Below, in pieces: positions 1 through 7,811 of a stretch of 14,417 nt of DNA; within the stretch, counting starts at the first letter, position 1, and every line of letters begins with the position of its first letter. The position numbers and the translations under genes were made by a program. The stretch is from Bacteroidota bacterium (GTDB lineage Bacteria; Bacteroidota; Bacteroidia; Chitinophagales; Chitinophagaceae). The stretch is from NCBI GenBank assembly GCA_947441205.1, contig CANETM010000014.1, positions 1 to 14,417 of the forward strand, written 5' to 3'. A model generated the notes under the pieces. That model was not told the origin of the DNA, made no database searches, and was given only the letters and a program-made list of their open reading frames with translations.

Positions 1-356
1 CTAGACCTCCAAGACCACCAATGGATCATGGGCCAAGAGCTGAAAACAAAGAAAAAATTGAAATGTTTAAAATTCAGTTTATTACAGAAAAACTAGCACT
101 AACAAAAGCTGAAGCTGAACAGTTTTGGCCAGTCTATGAAGCGCATAAAAATGCGATGAAGCAAATCATGGAAAATCGTTCCAACGACGAAATCCAAGTT
201 CAAGAAGATATTTTATCGGCTCGAAAAAAATATAAGAATGAATTAAAGCCAGTGCTTAAATCAGATGAAAGAGTAAATGAGGCTTTAAAAATTGATCGTG
301 AATTTTTACAAAAAATAAGAGGCGAAATGATGCGCCGAAAAGGTTTCCAATCATAA
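1..356 (+). CDS. Small exported Spy/CpxP-like protein, 5' end cut off by the window
   Basis: The reading frame is open to the left edge: upstream of the ATG at 21 it encodes R-P-P-R-P-P, so that Met is probably internal and the true start with a signal peptide lies outside. The visible part is charged and helical. It carries the pattern K-I-E-x-F-K-x-x-F-I-T-E-K-L-x-L-T, then E-A-E-Q-F-W-P-V-Y, then a Lys/Glu-rich helix and a tail with I-D-R-E-F. This resembles small Bacteroidota envelope proteins annotated as Spy/CpxP-like or as sensors of ECF-type sigma factors, often encoded just after an ECF sigma factor gene (family knowledge from memory). A role in sensing or chaperoning in the periplasm is inferred. 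The family match is moderate and no catalytic residues are visible. A terminator follows 20 bases after the stop, so this is the last gene of its transcript. Confidence 0.7.
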   Translation, partial: RPPRPPMDHGPRAENKEKIEMFKIQFITEKLALTKAEAEQFWPVYEAHKNAMKQIMENRSNDEIQVQEDILSARKKYKNELKPVLKSDERVNEALKIDREFLQKIRGEMMRRKGFQS

Positions 357-376
357 TTATAGGTTTTTAAGTTTTG

Positions 377-407
377 AACGCCTCCATCATCATGGGGGCG
401 TTTTTAT
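377..407 (+). terminator. Rho-independent terminator after the Spy/CpxP-like gene
   Basis: A 9-bp stem pairs AACGCCTCC (377-385) with GGGGGCGTT (394-402), with one G-T wobble and an 8-base loop. It is followed at once by a T run (401-405, then ATTTA). It is GC-rich against an AT-rich background and sits 20 bases after the stop codon, so it separates this gene from the M20 peptidase gene. Confidence 0.85.
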
Positions 408-447
408 TTATGGAAAGCGAGTTGTATATTACAGTACAATAAATACT

Positions 448-1926
448 ATGAAAAAAATTGTCAGCATCTTAGGTATAATACTTTTAGCAACATTTATTTT
501 TGTTACCATTACAACTATTACGAATAAACCATCGTTTAATAAGCAAGATGTAAGCTTATTGCCTTTACCAGAAAAGGCAATTGACCATATGAGTGCTGCC
601 ATTCAATTAAAAACAGAAACGCCTAATGATGATTATCAATTTGATACGGCAACATTTATGCGTTATCGTAGTTTTTTAGAAACTACTTACCCACTTATTC
701 ATAAAAATTTACCAAGAACTACTATTGATAGCTTTAATTACATATATGAATGGAAGGGTTCCGATACTAGTATTTTACCAATGGTATTGATGGCACATTA
801 TGATGTTGTACCAGTTGAAGAGTCGGCCATTAAATTATGGCATGCAAAACCATACGGTGGTGAAATAAAAGAAAATTACATTTGGGGAAGAGGCGTATTA
901 GATGATAAATCAAGTATGATAAGTATTTTAGAAGCTGCTGAATCACAGCTTGCTAAAGGCTTTCAACCTAAACAAACCATTTTATTGTGTTTTGGGGCCG
1001 ACGAAGAATCAAGTGGTAAAGGAGCAACTGCGGTAGTTAAATATTTTAAATCATTGAATAAAAAATTTGATTTAGTTGTTGATGAGGGTGGTGAAATTTC
1101 AACCGAAGACAATAAATCAATTAAAGCGCCTATTGCTTCGATTGGAGTGGGTGAAAAAGGTTATGTTACGCTTGTGCTAACAGCGCAAAAAGCAGGAGGT
1201 CACTCCTCCATACCTGCTTCACATACAGCCATTGATATGTTAAGTAATGCAATTAGCAAAGTGAGTAACAATCCAATGCCTGCTAAATTAACGCCTCCTA
1301 TTGAGGCCTATTTAAAAAGCATTAGCGCTTACAACGATAACTTTTTTCAAAAAATGGGCTTATCAAATTTATGGTTATTTAAAAGTGTAGTCATGAATGC
1401 GATGGCAGAAAATCCTAATACCAATGCGCTTATTAGAACCACTTTAGTACCTACTGTTTTTAATAGTGGGGTTCGAGATAATGTGATTCCAACATTTGCC
1501 ACTGCATATATTAATAGTAGAATTTTACCAGGTCAATCCAGTAAAGATGTATTTGATTATGTTCAACGTACCATAAATGATACGAACATAAAAATTACCT
1601 ACTATAAAAATTACATGACAGAACCTTCTCCAACCACCGACGTTAATAGTAAATACTATAAGCGTGTTGAAAAAGTAATTAGAGCAGTCGTAAAGGATGT
1701 AGTTGTTGCTCCTATGTTAATGGTGGGTGCTACTGATTCTAGAAACTATAGAGAAATAAGTGACGGTGTAATTAATTTCACTCCAATTACAGATGCAAAA
1801 GGCTACCATGGTATTGATGAGAGAATGTTAATATCAGATTTTAAAAAGTGTTTTAATTTTTACACTTTATTAATCAAGGGGGAAGAAACAAGTGCTAATG
1901 CACTTGTTGATGTTAAAGAAAAGTGA
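448..1926 (+). CDS. M20 family zinc peptidase, carboxypeptidase S / PM20D1 type
   Basis: This is a di-zinc amidohydrolase expected to cleave peptide or N-acyl-amino-acid bonds. An N-terminal hydrophobic segment (about residues 4-24) is a membrane anchor or signal peptide, so it probably acts outside the cytoplasm. The M20 signatures are in order: M-A-H-Y-D-V-V-P (zinc His117, Asp119), G-R-G-V-L-D-D-K (bridging Asp152), A-D-E-E-S-S-G (general base Glu186, zinc Glu187), V-D-E-G-G (Asp212), G-G-H-S-S in the dimerisation insert (His252), and Y-H-G-I-D-E near the C-terminus (zinc His454). The residue roles are assigned by analogy with CPG2-type enzymes. At 492 aa it matches the roughly 500-aa CPS1/PM20D1 branch, not shorter M20 aminoacylases. 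It lies alone between a terminator and a convergent permease gene. The final codons and the TGA stop are duplicated just downstream. Substrate is not determinable. Confidence 0.9.
   Translation: MKKIVSILGIILLATFIFVTITTITNKPSFNKQDVSLLPLPEKAIDHMSAAIQLKTETPNDDYQFDTATFMRYRSFLETTYPLIHKNLPRTTIDSFNYIYEWKGSDTSILPMVLMAHYDVVPVEESAIKLWHAKPYGGEIKENYIWGRGVLDDKSSMISILEAAESQLAKGFQPKQTILLCFGADEESSGKGATAVVKYFKSLNKKFDLVVDEGGEISTEDNKSIKAPIASIGVGEKGYVTLVLTAQKAGGHSSIPASHTAIDMLSNAISKVSNNPMPAKLTPPIEAYLKSISAYNDNFFQKMGLSNLWLFKSVVMNAMAENPNTNALIRTTLVPTVFNSGVRDNVIPTFATAYINSRILPGQSSKDVFDYVQRTINDTNIKITYYKNYMTEPSPTTDVNSKYYKRVEKVIRAVVKDVVVAPMLMVGATDSRNYREISDGVINFTPITDAKGYHGIDERMLISDFKKCFNFYTLLIKGEETSANALVDVKEK
1887..1908 (+). 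other. Perfect hairpin at the 3' end of the M20 coding sequence
   Basis: AACAAGTGC (1887-1895) and GCACTTGTT (1900-1908) form a perfect 9-bp stem with a TAAT loop, inside the last codons of the peptidase gene. No T run follows, so it is not a standard intrinsic terminator. The downstream repeat copy supplies a second CACTTGTT (1931-1938), which could pair with the same left arm instead. Confidence 0.6.
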
Positions 1927-1960
1927 TTTACACTTGTTGATGTAAAAGAAAAGTAAAATA
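1901..1960 (+). repeat. Tandem 30-bp duplication covering the stop codon of the M20 gene
   Basis: Unit 1901-1930 and unit 1931-1960 match at 26 of 30 positions, both starting CACTTGTTGATGT. The period is a multiple of three. Each copy encodes L-V-D-V-K-E-K followed by a stop: TGA in copy 1 (1924-1926) and TAA in copy 2 (1954-1956). Copy 2 is therefore a silent, in-frame copy of the C-terminal tail. It would be translated only if the TGA were read through. Confidence 0.85.
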
Positions 1961-1967
1961 AATTAAT

Positions 1968-3206
1968 TTAATTTTTTATTGCTGAGCCTCTCCAGCCAAA
2001 ATAAGCAACAACCATAAAACATACAAGTGGTACTATATAACCCATTTGTATATTTCCTGTTGAATCGCTAATTAAGCCAAATATTCGAGGAAGTATTGCC
2101 CCTCCAACAATTGACATTACAATTAAGCTACTCGCCATTTCCGTATCTGGACCAAGGTCCTTAATACCCAATGAAAATATTGTTGGAAACATGATAGACA
2201 TGAAAAAGCAAATACCAATTAATGCATAAATGGCAGTTATGTCTTTTGCATATATAGCAATCAAACAAAGTAAGGCACTTAAAATCGCGTAAGCAGTTAA
2301 TAGTTTATTAGGGGCAATGAATTTCATAAGTGCTGTTCCTAAAAATCGACCAATTAAAAAAGCCAATCCACCTATACCCAAATAGTCCGCTGCTTGTACT
2401 TCAGTAATGTTTACCACCTGTGTTGCATAAAGAATAAATAAACTAAATACGCTTACTTGTGCCCCAACATAAAAAAACTGTGCAATAACTGCCCAGCTTA
2501 AATGTTTATGCCTAAACGTTTTAAGTAAAGATTGGTTTTCATTATTCACTTGTTTGTTTCTAATATCAGGCAATTGTATAAAATAAAATACAATGGCTAT
2601 CACCAATAACACAATACCTAAAATAGTATAGGGTGTTTTTACACTATATGCTTCCGTCGCTAAGGCAACCTTTCGAATACTATCCGACATGCCCGCTAAT
2701 TCCCGATCGGTATATCCCTTAGTTAATATCACCCTTGCACCAATGGCAGGAGCTAATGCAACAGCTAACCCATTAAAAGATTGAGCTAAATTAAGGCGTT
2801 GCGTAGCCGATGATGCATCTCCTAATGCAGTTGCAAAAGGATTTGCAGCCGTCTCTAAAATAGTTAAGCCACAAGCAATTACAAATAAAGCAATTAAAAA
2901 ATAATTATAAGATTGATGATTAGCAGCTGGCACGAATAAAAATGCGCCTACAGAAAACAATAATAATCCTGAAATAATTCCCATTTTATATCCCCATGTT
3001 TTCATAATATATCCTGCAGGAATGGCCATAAAAAAATAAGCTATAAAAACAGCAGAATCAACCAAAGTAGCTTGAGTCGTGGTTAAAGTAAAGGAACGTT
3101 TTAAATGAGGAATTAAAATGGGGTCCAAGTTGTGCGCAAATCCCCATAAAAAAAACAAGCATGTTAATAATATAAAAGGTGTCCTGTAATTGTTTGCTTT
3201 TTCCAT
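1968..3206 (-). CDS. FucP-family MFS sugar:H+ symporter
   Basis: This is a 12-helix inner-membrane permease of the L-fucose/glucose/galactose group (FHS family of MFS), importing a monosaccharide with protons. Support comes from F-F-L-W-G-F-A in helix 1, then N-L-D-P-I-L-I-P-H-L, then A-C-G-L-T-I-L-E-T-A-A-N-P-F with Glu118 at the position of the functional Glu135 of E. coli FucP, then R-L-N-L-A-Q-S-F-N-G. The region of FucP Asp46 reads N-L-D-P here, placing Asp28 one residue earlier than in E. coli; from memory, a Pro at that place is common in Bacteroidota members. The 412-aa length is normal. It is divergent from the NIPSNAP gene (83-bp gap) and convergent with the M20 gene. A TATATTTA element (3224-3231 on the opposite strand) matches the TAnnTTTG box at 7 of 8 positions. 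Sugar specificity cannot be fixed; a deoxysugar is plausible given the mutarotase at the right edge. Confidence 0.88.
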   Translation of the reverse strand: MEKANNYRTPFILLTCLFFLWGFAHNLDPILIPHLKRSFTLTTTQATLVDSAVFIAYFFMAIPAGYIMKTWGYKMGIISGLLLFSVGAFLFVPAANHQSYNYFLIALFVIACGLTILETAANPFATALGDASSATQRLNLAQSFNGLAVALAPAIGARVILTKGYTDRELAGMSDSIRKVALATEAYSVKTPYTILGIVLLVIAIVFYFIQLPDIRNKQVNNENQSLLKTFRHKHLSWAVIAQFFYVGAQVSVFSLFILYATQVVNITEVQAADYLGIGGLAFLIGRFLGTALMKFIAPNKLLTAYAILSALLCLIAIYAKDITAIYALIGICFFMSIMFPTIFSLGIKDLGPDTEMASSLIVMSIVGGAILPRIFGLISDSTGNIQMGYIVPLVCFMVVAYFGWRGSAIKN

Positions 3207-3262
3207 AACGTATTAATTATTACTAAATATAATAATATTTTTAGTTTAGAACACATAATCAC

Positions 3263-3270
3263 TACTTTTG
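3263..3270 (+). promoter_or_regulatory. Candidate Bacteroidota -7 box for the NIPSNAP gene
   Basis: TACTTTTG matches the TAnnTTTG consensus exactly and lies 19 bases before the start codon. The expected upstream TTTG element is poor: only TTTTTA ends about 19-20 bases before the box. Seen as a motif match only. Confidence 0.4.
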
Positions 3271-3289
3271 GTGCTTAAACAATTAGAGA

Positions 3290-4078
3290 ATGAAAAAAGT
3301 AATTTTAGCTTTTACTACTATCTTACTATTTACAATTGGTTTATCAATTAAAGCCAATGCAAAAGAAACGCCTCGTGAATTTTATTTAATTCAAATTTAT
3401 CATTGTAGTTCAAATCAACAAATAACAGGTATTGATACATACTTAAAAAATATATACTTGCCTTATTTACATAAAACTGGAATTGAAAAAATTGGTGTAT
3501 TTGCTCCCATTGCAAATGACACAGCTATTGATAAAAAAATATATGTATGGATACCCATGCAAAGCTTAAATGTATTGGATAGATTAGATCAGGCTATAGA
3601 AAAATTAGACCCGATGGGAAAAAATGCAATTACCGATTTAGAAAATGCAGATAGTAGTTTACCTTATACAAGAGTGGAAAGAATTGTCAGCAAGTCATTT
3701 AAATTACATACTCAATTTGAAAAAAAATCAAGTTTAATAAAATCACCAAATCGTATTTATGAATATCGTAGTTACGAAAGCCCTACCGAAAATGCGCATT
3801 TAAGAAAAGTACATATGTTTAATGAAGGTGCCGAAATAGATTTATTTAAGCGACTAAATTTCAATGCTGTTTTTTATTCTAAAGCAATTGTTGGTAGCCG
3901 TATGCCTAACTTGATTTACATGACAAGTTTTAATGACATGGCTGACCGCGATGCTCATTGGAAAGCTTTTGGTGCCTCTCCAGAATGGAAAAATATTTCT
4001 ACAATGCCTAGGTACCTTAAGTCAGTTAATCGAAATGAAACAGTTTTAATGACGGCAAGAGATTATGCTGATTTTTAA
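3290..4078 (+). CDS. Secreted protein with tandem NIPSNAP domains
   Basis: The protein begins with a clear signal peptide (Lys-Lys, then a hydrophobic stretch to about residue 22, then A-N-A before K-E), so it should be exported. Two similar alpha/beta halves follow. Residues about 28-125 begin R-E-F-Y-L-I-Q-I-Y. Residues about 155-260 begin R-I-Y-E-Y-R-S-Y and contain the N-L-I-Y-M-T-S-F and W-K-A-F-G-A-S-P-E-W patterns typical of NIPSNAP (ferredoxin-like, dimeric alpha-beta barrel) proteins. At 262 aa it is usual for Bacteroidota NIPSNAP proteins, whose biochemical role is not established. It stands alone on its strand, divergent from the FucP-type permease and 12 bases from the convergent serine hydrolase stop. 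A shared promoter region with the permease may mean joint control (inference). Family call is firm; function is unknown. Confidence 0.85.
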   Translation: MKKVILAFTTILLFTIGLSIKANAKETPREFYLIQIYHCSSNQQITGIDTYLKNIYLPYLHKTGIEKIGVFAPIANDTAIDKKIYVWIPMQSLNVLDRLDQAIEKLDPMGKNAITDLENADSSLPYTRVERIVSKSFKLHTQFEKKSSLIKSPNRIYEYRSYESPTENAHLRKVHMFNEGAEIDLFKRLNFNAVFYSKAIVGSRMPNLIYMTSFNDMADRDAHWKAFGASPEWKNISTMPRYLKSVNRNETVLMTARDYADF

Positions 4079-4090
4079 TACTATTTTTTA

Positions 4091-5608
4091 TTAATCCCTA
4101 TAGATATGATACTCTTGAATCAAAGCTGGATTCTCAGGTGACAATGTAAATATTATTTCTATATTTCCTTTTTCACAATTAATGAAAAAATAACCTCTTA
4201 ATTGATTCTCTGCAATCATCGTATTGATTTTTACAATTTTTCCAACTTTTGCAAAAATACTAGCCGATTGTTTTTTTAACATATCAACAGGATAATCATC
4301 AAAAAAGTTTTCTGCAAATATGGGCGGAATATTTTCCCAATTTTCAATTACTGAAACTAATTCTTGTTGACGTTTTGCCAGAATAGGGGAAACACTTATT
4401 TGTCTTGGTTTTAATGCTGCTAATTGAACTAGGGTATCAATCACAGCGTTATTTATAATTGTTGTTGGTGCATAAGTTACGTTTGCAAATAAAATCACAC
4501 CAATACCATAGTCTGGTAAAAATTGCCAGTTACTTCCAAAACCAGGCAGACCTCCACTATGTCCAATACTTTTTTTACGTTCTGCATCCATATTCCATCT
4601 TAAGCCGTATGTATATGCACTGGTTGTTGCTAATTTTTTCCCGCTTGGAAAAGTATAACTTGGATTTAAGTTTATAAATCTAGCAGGCTGATGCATTTCT
4701 CTTATACTACTTCTTTTTACAGGTAATGTTTCTGGATCATTTCTTTCTGGCCAAGCTGCTTCATGCATAGCAACATATTTTCCAAACATATCTATAGAGG
4801 TAATCATACCACCCATTGCACCATATATACCATCTTGTAACGGAGTTTCTTTTCTCCAATTATTATTTATATACCTATATCCAAATGCAAATTTATCCTT
4901 TGGAATAGTTTTGAATTCAAAAGTGGTTGTATTCATTCCTAAAGGATTCAAAATATGTTTTTTGATGTAGGCATCGTAAGTAATTCCTGATACCTTATGA
5001 ATAATATAACCAAGCATCGCAAATCCTAAGTTGCTATATTCATATTCTATACCAGCAGCATTAGAAAATGATAATTGTTTTTTAATTAAATCATTTAAAT
5101 CCTTTTCGGTATCCGCTAATTGTCTATCTCCCCAAGGATTATCCTCCGGAAAACCTGCACTATGACTCATTAGGTGGCGAATGGTAATGGGTGGAGCATC
5201 CTTTGTAAGGCCCTGTCCTTTTATAGCGGGCATATATAATTCAACAGGATCATCCAATCTTAATTTTCCTGCGTCTCTTAAATGTAATATCGCCAGTGAG
5301 GTAAAACTTTTTGACATGGATGCAATTCTAAACATGGAGCTAGTAGTTGCTGGAATTTTTTCTTCTAAATTCGCATATCCTCCTGCTCCTTTATATGCTA
5401 ATTGTCCATCAATTACAATTCCATATGCATAACCAGGAACACGTTTTGCTTCAGCAAAGTCCTTATACATTTTATCAATAATAGGTATCGCATTTTTAAT
5501 ACGCTCCATACGTGCTAAATCATTAAACGCCGCAGGCGTAAAATTTTTCGGATTTTGAGCCAAAGAAACTAAAGGGAACGCTAATAAAGCAATTAATATT
5601 TTTTTCAT
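4091..5608 (-). CDS. Exported serine hydrolase, class C beta-lactamase family
   Basis: This is a penicillin-binding-protein-fold hydrolase (beta-lactamase class C / esterase / D-aminopeptidase group), exported by a signal peptide ending L-A-Q at about residue 18. The catalytic motifs are complete: S-M-S-K (nucleophile Ser97, Lys100), Y-S-N (191-193) and H-S-G-G (350-353), the last replacing the K-T-G of true AmpC. The H-S-G-G form is common in esterase or peptidase members, so antibiotic resistance should not be assumed. The core spans about residues 37-390. A roughly 110-residue C-terminal extension without motifs recognised here follows, rich in beta-type segments, as often seen in Bacteroidota members. 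The start codon overlaps the stop of the S9 peptidase gene (ATGA), which points to translational coupling and related roles. Substrate unknown. Confidence 0.9.
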   Translation of the reverse strand: MKKILIALLAFPLVSLAQNPKNFTPAAFNDLARMERIKNAIPIIDKMYKDFAEAKRVPGYAYGIVIDGQLAYKGAGGYANLEEKIPATTSSMFRIASMSKSFTSLAILHLRDAGKLRLDDPVELYMPAIKGQGLTKDAPPITIRHLMSHSAGFPEDNPWGDRQLADTEKDLNDLIKKQLSFSNAAGIEYEYSNLGFAMLGYIIHKVSGITYDAYIKKHILNPLGMNTTTFEFKTIPKDKFAFGYRYINNNWRKETPLQDGIYGAMGGMITSIDMFGKYVAMHEAAWPERNDPETLPVKRSSIREMHQPARFINLNPSYTFPSGKKLATTSAYTYGLRWNMDAERKKSIGHSGGLPGFGSNWQFLPDYGIGVILFANVTYAPTTIINNAVIDTLVQLAALKPRQISVSPILAKRQQELVSVIENWENIPPIFAENFFDDYPVDMLKKQSASIFAKVGKIVKINTMIAENQLRGYFFINCEKGNIEIIFTLSPENPALIQEYHIYRD

Positions 5609-7677
5609 TTTTTAAATTTTCTATTGATGAATTCAAAGGTTGCTTCGTCTACTTGTAACCAACTTTTATACAATAAAAACCCATGAATTTCGTCAGGTAA
5701 TATTTTTTCTTCTACTTCTACACCTTGTCTTCTCAATTGATGTATCATATGAATTGTTTCCGTAAATGGAACATTCCTGTCATCATCTCCATGAATAAAT
5801 AAGGTTGGATTTTTCCATGTCTTTGCATAATACACGGGCGATGACTTGTATGCTCTTTGTGCATAGCTAGGAACTAATAAGCTATCATACCATGGTGTAA
5901 AAGTAGGTTCTTCATCATTCCAATTATGAACTCCATGAATATCCACACCCGTGGCAAATAAATCGCCTCTTTGTGCTAAGCCGTGTGCTGTCAAATAACC
6001 GCCATAACTTCCTCCCCATAAACCAATGCGCTTTGCATCAACATCTTTTCTTGATTTTAAATACTCACCCGCTCCAATTAAATCTCTCACTTCCGACGCA
6101 CCCGTCATTCCGTAATCTTTTGCTTCTCTAAAATCAAGACCATACCCAATTCCACTTCGATAATTAAGTGCCATTACTACATAGCCCTGACTTGCAAAAT
6201 ATTCATTTAAGGCATAGGCATTTGAATAATAGGAACTATAATTAAAGCCTTCCAACATTTGTCGACGACTACCTCCATGTAAAAATATGACTGCAGGATA
6301 TTTTTTAGACGAATCATAGTTGTTGGGTAAAAATAATTGTGCAGGTGCAAATTTTCCATCAGTAGCTTTGATTGAAACAGTTGTTGGTGTCACCAAATTA
6401 GTTGGAAAATTTTTTGGAAATTCCTTTGAAGCAATCATTTTAGTGTCAGTAGCTTTTTTATAATAAGGCCAAGCTGGTTGTATTGCAGAAGCACTCAAAT
6501 AAGCAATACCTCCATTATTTAATAGGACAGGATTATAGTCAATATTTTTCCCTGGTGTTATAAGTATTGGATTGCCACCGTTTGTATTAACAGACCATAT
6601 ATGGCGTCTATTAATATCAGAAATATTGGTAACATAGGAAATTGTTTCCCCGTCTTGTTCCAGTTGCATGGTTTCTACTTCACCATCACCCGGAGTAAGT
6701 TCTTTAATTTTTTTATTGTCAATACCTATACTATATAAGTGTAGCCACCCTGTTTTTTCCCAAGGAAATATTATGTTATTATTATTTGTCCATGCCATAG
6801 TATTGTCACCTGCTGGTAAATCGTTTACCCATACCGAACCTTTTCCTAAATCAGCCTTAAATAATAATACTGCTTTCCCAGTTAGCACATCAGCTATTTT
6901 TAATTCCCAAGGCTGATTACTTGTTGGCTTAGGATCAAACAATACTTCCTGTCTTATAAATGGTCGTCTAACGAAAGCAATTTGCGTCCCAGCTGGATTC
7001 CATATTGGATCTGAATCTACATAGGTTGAAGGATCTAAATATTTTATACTATTTGTTTGGAGTGTATAAACGCCAATAAATGTATGCTCATCTCTTGATG
7101 AGATAAAAGAAATATAATTACCATTCTTATTAAATTGTAATCCACTTACACCACCTCTGACATTAAATAATGGGGATACATCAAAAGTTGTTGCCGTTAA
7201 ATTTACTTTGTATGCTTTCCCTCCTTGCGTATAAACTAATAATTCACCATTAGGACTAATCGTAAATCCACTACCCTTAGCAATTTTTTTAATTTCTTTA
7301 TTAGCAATGTTAAGTGCATAAATATTTTGTTCGGTAGTGGTTTGTAATTGAGCTGGATTAGCAGGCTCACCCTTATTATTCACACCATTGCCTTTTACAA
7401 AATAAATTACATCATCATTTGGTGAAAATTGCAAACTATTTATTTCAACTCCGTCGTCCATTGTGAATTGAGTTAAAATTTCATATTTATCATTTTGCGG
7501 TTGTCCCCAATAAATATTTCTTACTCCTTTATTATTAAATACCCAGGCTACTGAATTACCAGCATGATTAACAACAAGGTTTGTTGGGAAAGATGGAGAT
7601 AAATAGTCTTCGATTTTTTGAGCACTTACTTGAAATGCATAAAATACGCAAATGTAAATGGTAAATATTTTTTTCAT
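5605..7677 (-). CDS. Exported S9 family peptidase (prolyl oligopeptidase / DPP-like)
   Basis: This serine peptidase has a signal peptide ending V-S-A-Q (about residue 20). Residues about 30-420 form a beta-propeller with repeated blade patterns such as S-P-N-D-D, S-P-N-G-E and W-N-P-A-G. An alpha/beta-hydrolase domain covers about 440-690. The triad is visible: Ser557 in G-G-S-Y-G-G-Y, Asp633 in H-G-D-D-D-R-N-V-P, and His665 in D-E-I-H-G-F. F-L-H-G-G upstream supplies the usual oxyanion-hole region. The 690-aa length fits S9B/S9C-type enzymes that remove dipeptides or acyl-amino acids from oligopeptides. No Glu-Glu dipeptidyl-peptidase IV motif is obvious, so the exact subfamily is open. It lies 134 bases after the acylase gene with no clear terminator between, and it overlaps the next gene by ATGA, so one transcript for all three is possible. 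Confidence 0.92.
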   Translation of the reverse strand: MKKIFTIYICVFYAFQVSAQKIEDYLSPSFPTNLVVNHAGNSVAWVFNNKGVRNIYWGQPQNDKYEILTQFTMDDGVEINSLQFSPNDDVIYFVKGNGVNNKGEPANPAQLQTTTEQNIYALNIANKEIKKIAKGSGFTISPNGELLVYTQGGKAYKVNLTATTFDVSPLFNVRGGVSGLQFNKNGNYISFISSRDEHTFIGVYTLQTNSIKYLDPSTYVDSDPIWNPAGTQIAFVRRPFIRQEVLFDPKPTSNQPWELKIADVLTGKAVLLFKADLGKGSVWVNDLPAGDNTMAWTNNNNIIFPWEKTGWLHLYSIGIDNKKIKELTPGDGEVETMQLEQDGETISYVTNISDINRRHIWSVNTNGGNPILITPGKNIDYNPVLLNNGGIAYLSASAIQPAWPYYKKATDTKMIASKEFPKNFPTNLVTPTTVSIKATDGKFAPAQLFLPNNYDSSKKYPAVIFLHGGSRRQMLEGFNYSSYYSNAYALNEYFASQGYVVMALNYRSGIGYGLDFREAKDYGMTGASEVRDLIGAGEYLKSRKDVDAKRIGLWGGSYGGYLTAHGLAQRGDLFATGVDIHGVHNWNDEEPTFTPWYDSLLVPSYAQRAYKSSPVYYAKTWKNPTLFIHGDDDRNVPFTETIHMIHQLRRQGVEVEEKILPDEIHGFLLYKSWLQVDEATFEFINRKFKK

Positions 7678-7811
7678 ACTTATAATTATAAAGTGTAATT
7701 AGAAATGTACTTAAATTTAATTAAATTTTACGCAAGTTTCAATTAAATTACTCGTATAGGTATATCCGTCAAAAAATAGAAGTCAAAATATGTGTTTGCA
7801 ATTAATGTTGT

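Noticed and set aside
21..23. ATG at 21 as the start of the first gene
   Set aside because: The frame stays open to the left edge with a Pro/Arg-rich stretch, and a protein starting here would lack the signal peptide expected of the family.
1957..1977. AT-rich inverted repeat between the M20 and permease genes as a bidirectional terminator
   Set aside because: The stem is all A-T with a bulge and is weak; the T run may assist termination but the case is not strong enough to list.
4459..5432. Plus-strand open frames (4459-4677, 5181-5432) inside the serine hydrolase gene
   Set aside because: They lie antisense to a gene with complete catalytic motifs and encode no recognisable domain.
4091..5608. 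Calling the serine hydrolase an antibiotic-resistance beta-lactamase
   Set aside because: The third motif is H-S-G-G and not K-T-G, and the long C-terminal extension is typical of esterase or peptidase members.
7713..7728. 16-base perfect palindrome of A and T between the acylase and S9 genes (AAATTTAATTAAATTT)
   Set aside because: It contains only A and T in an AT-rich spacer, has no G-C pairs, and lacks other promoter or terminator context, so chance is likely. I see no clear promoter or terminator in the rest of 7678-7811.
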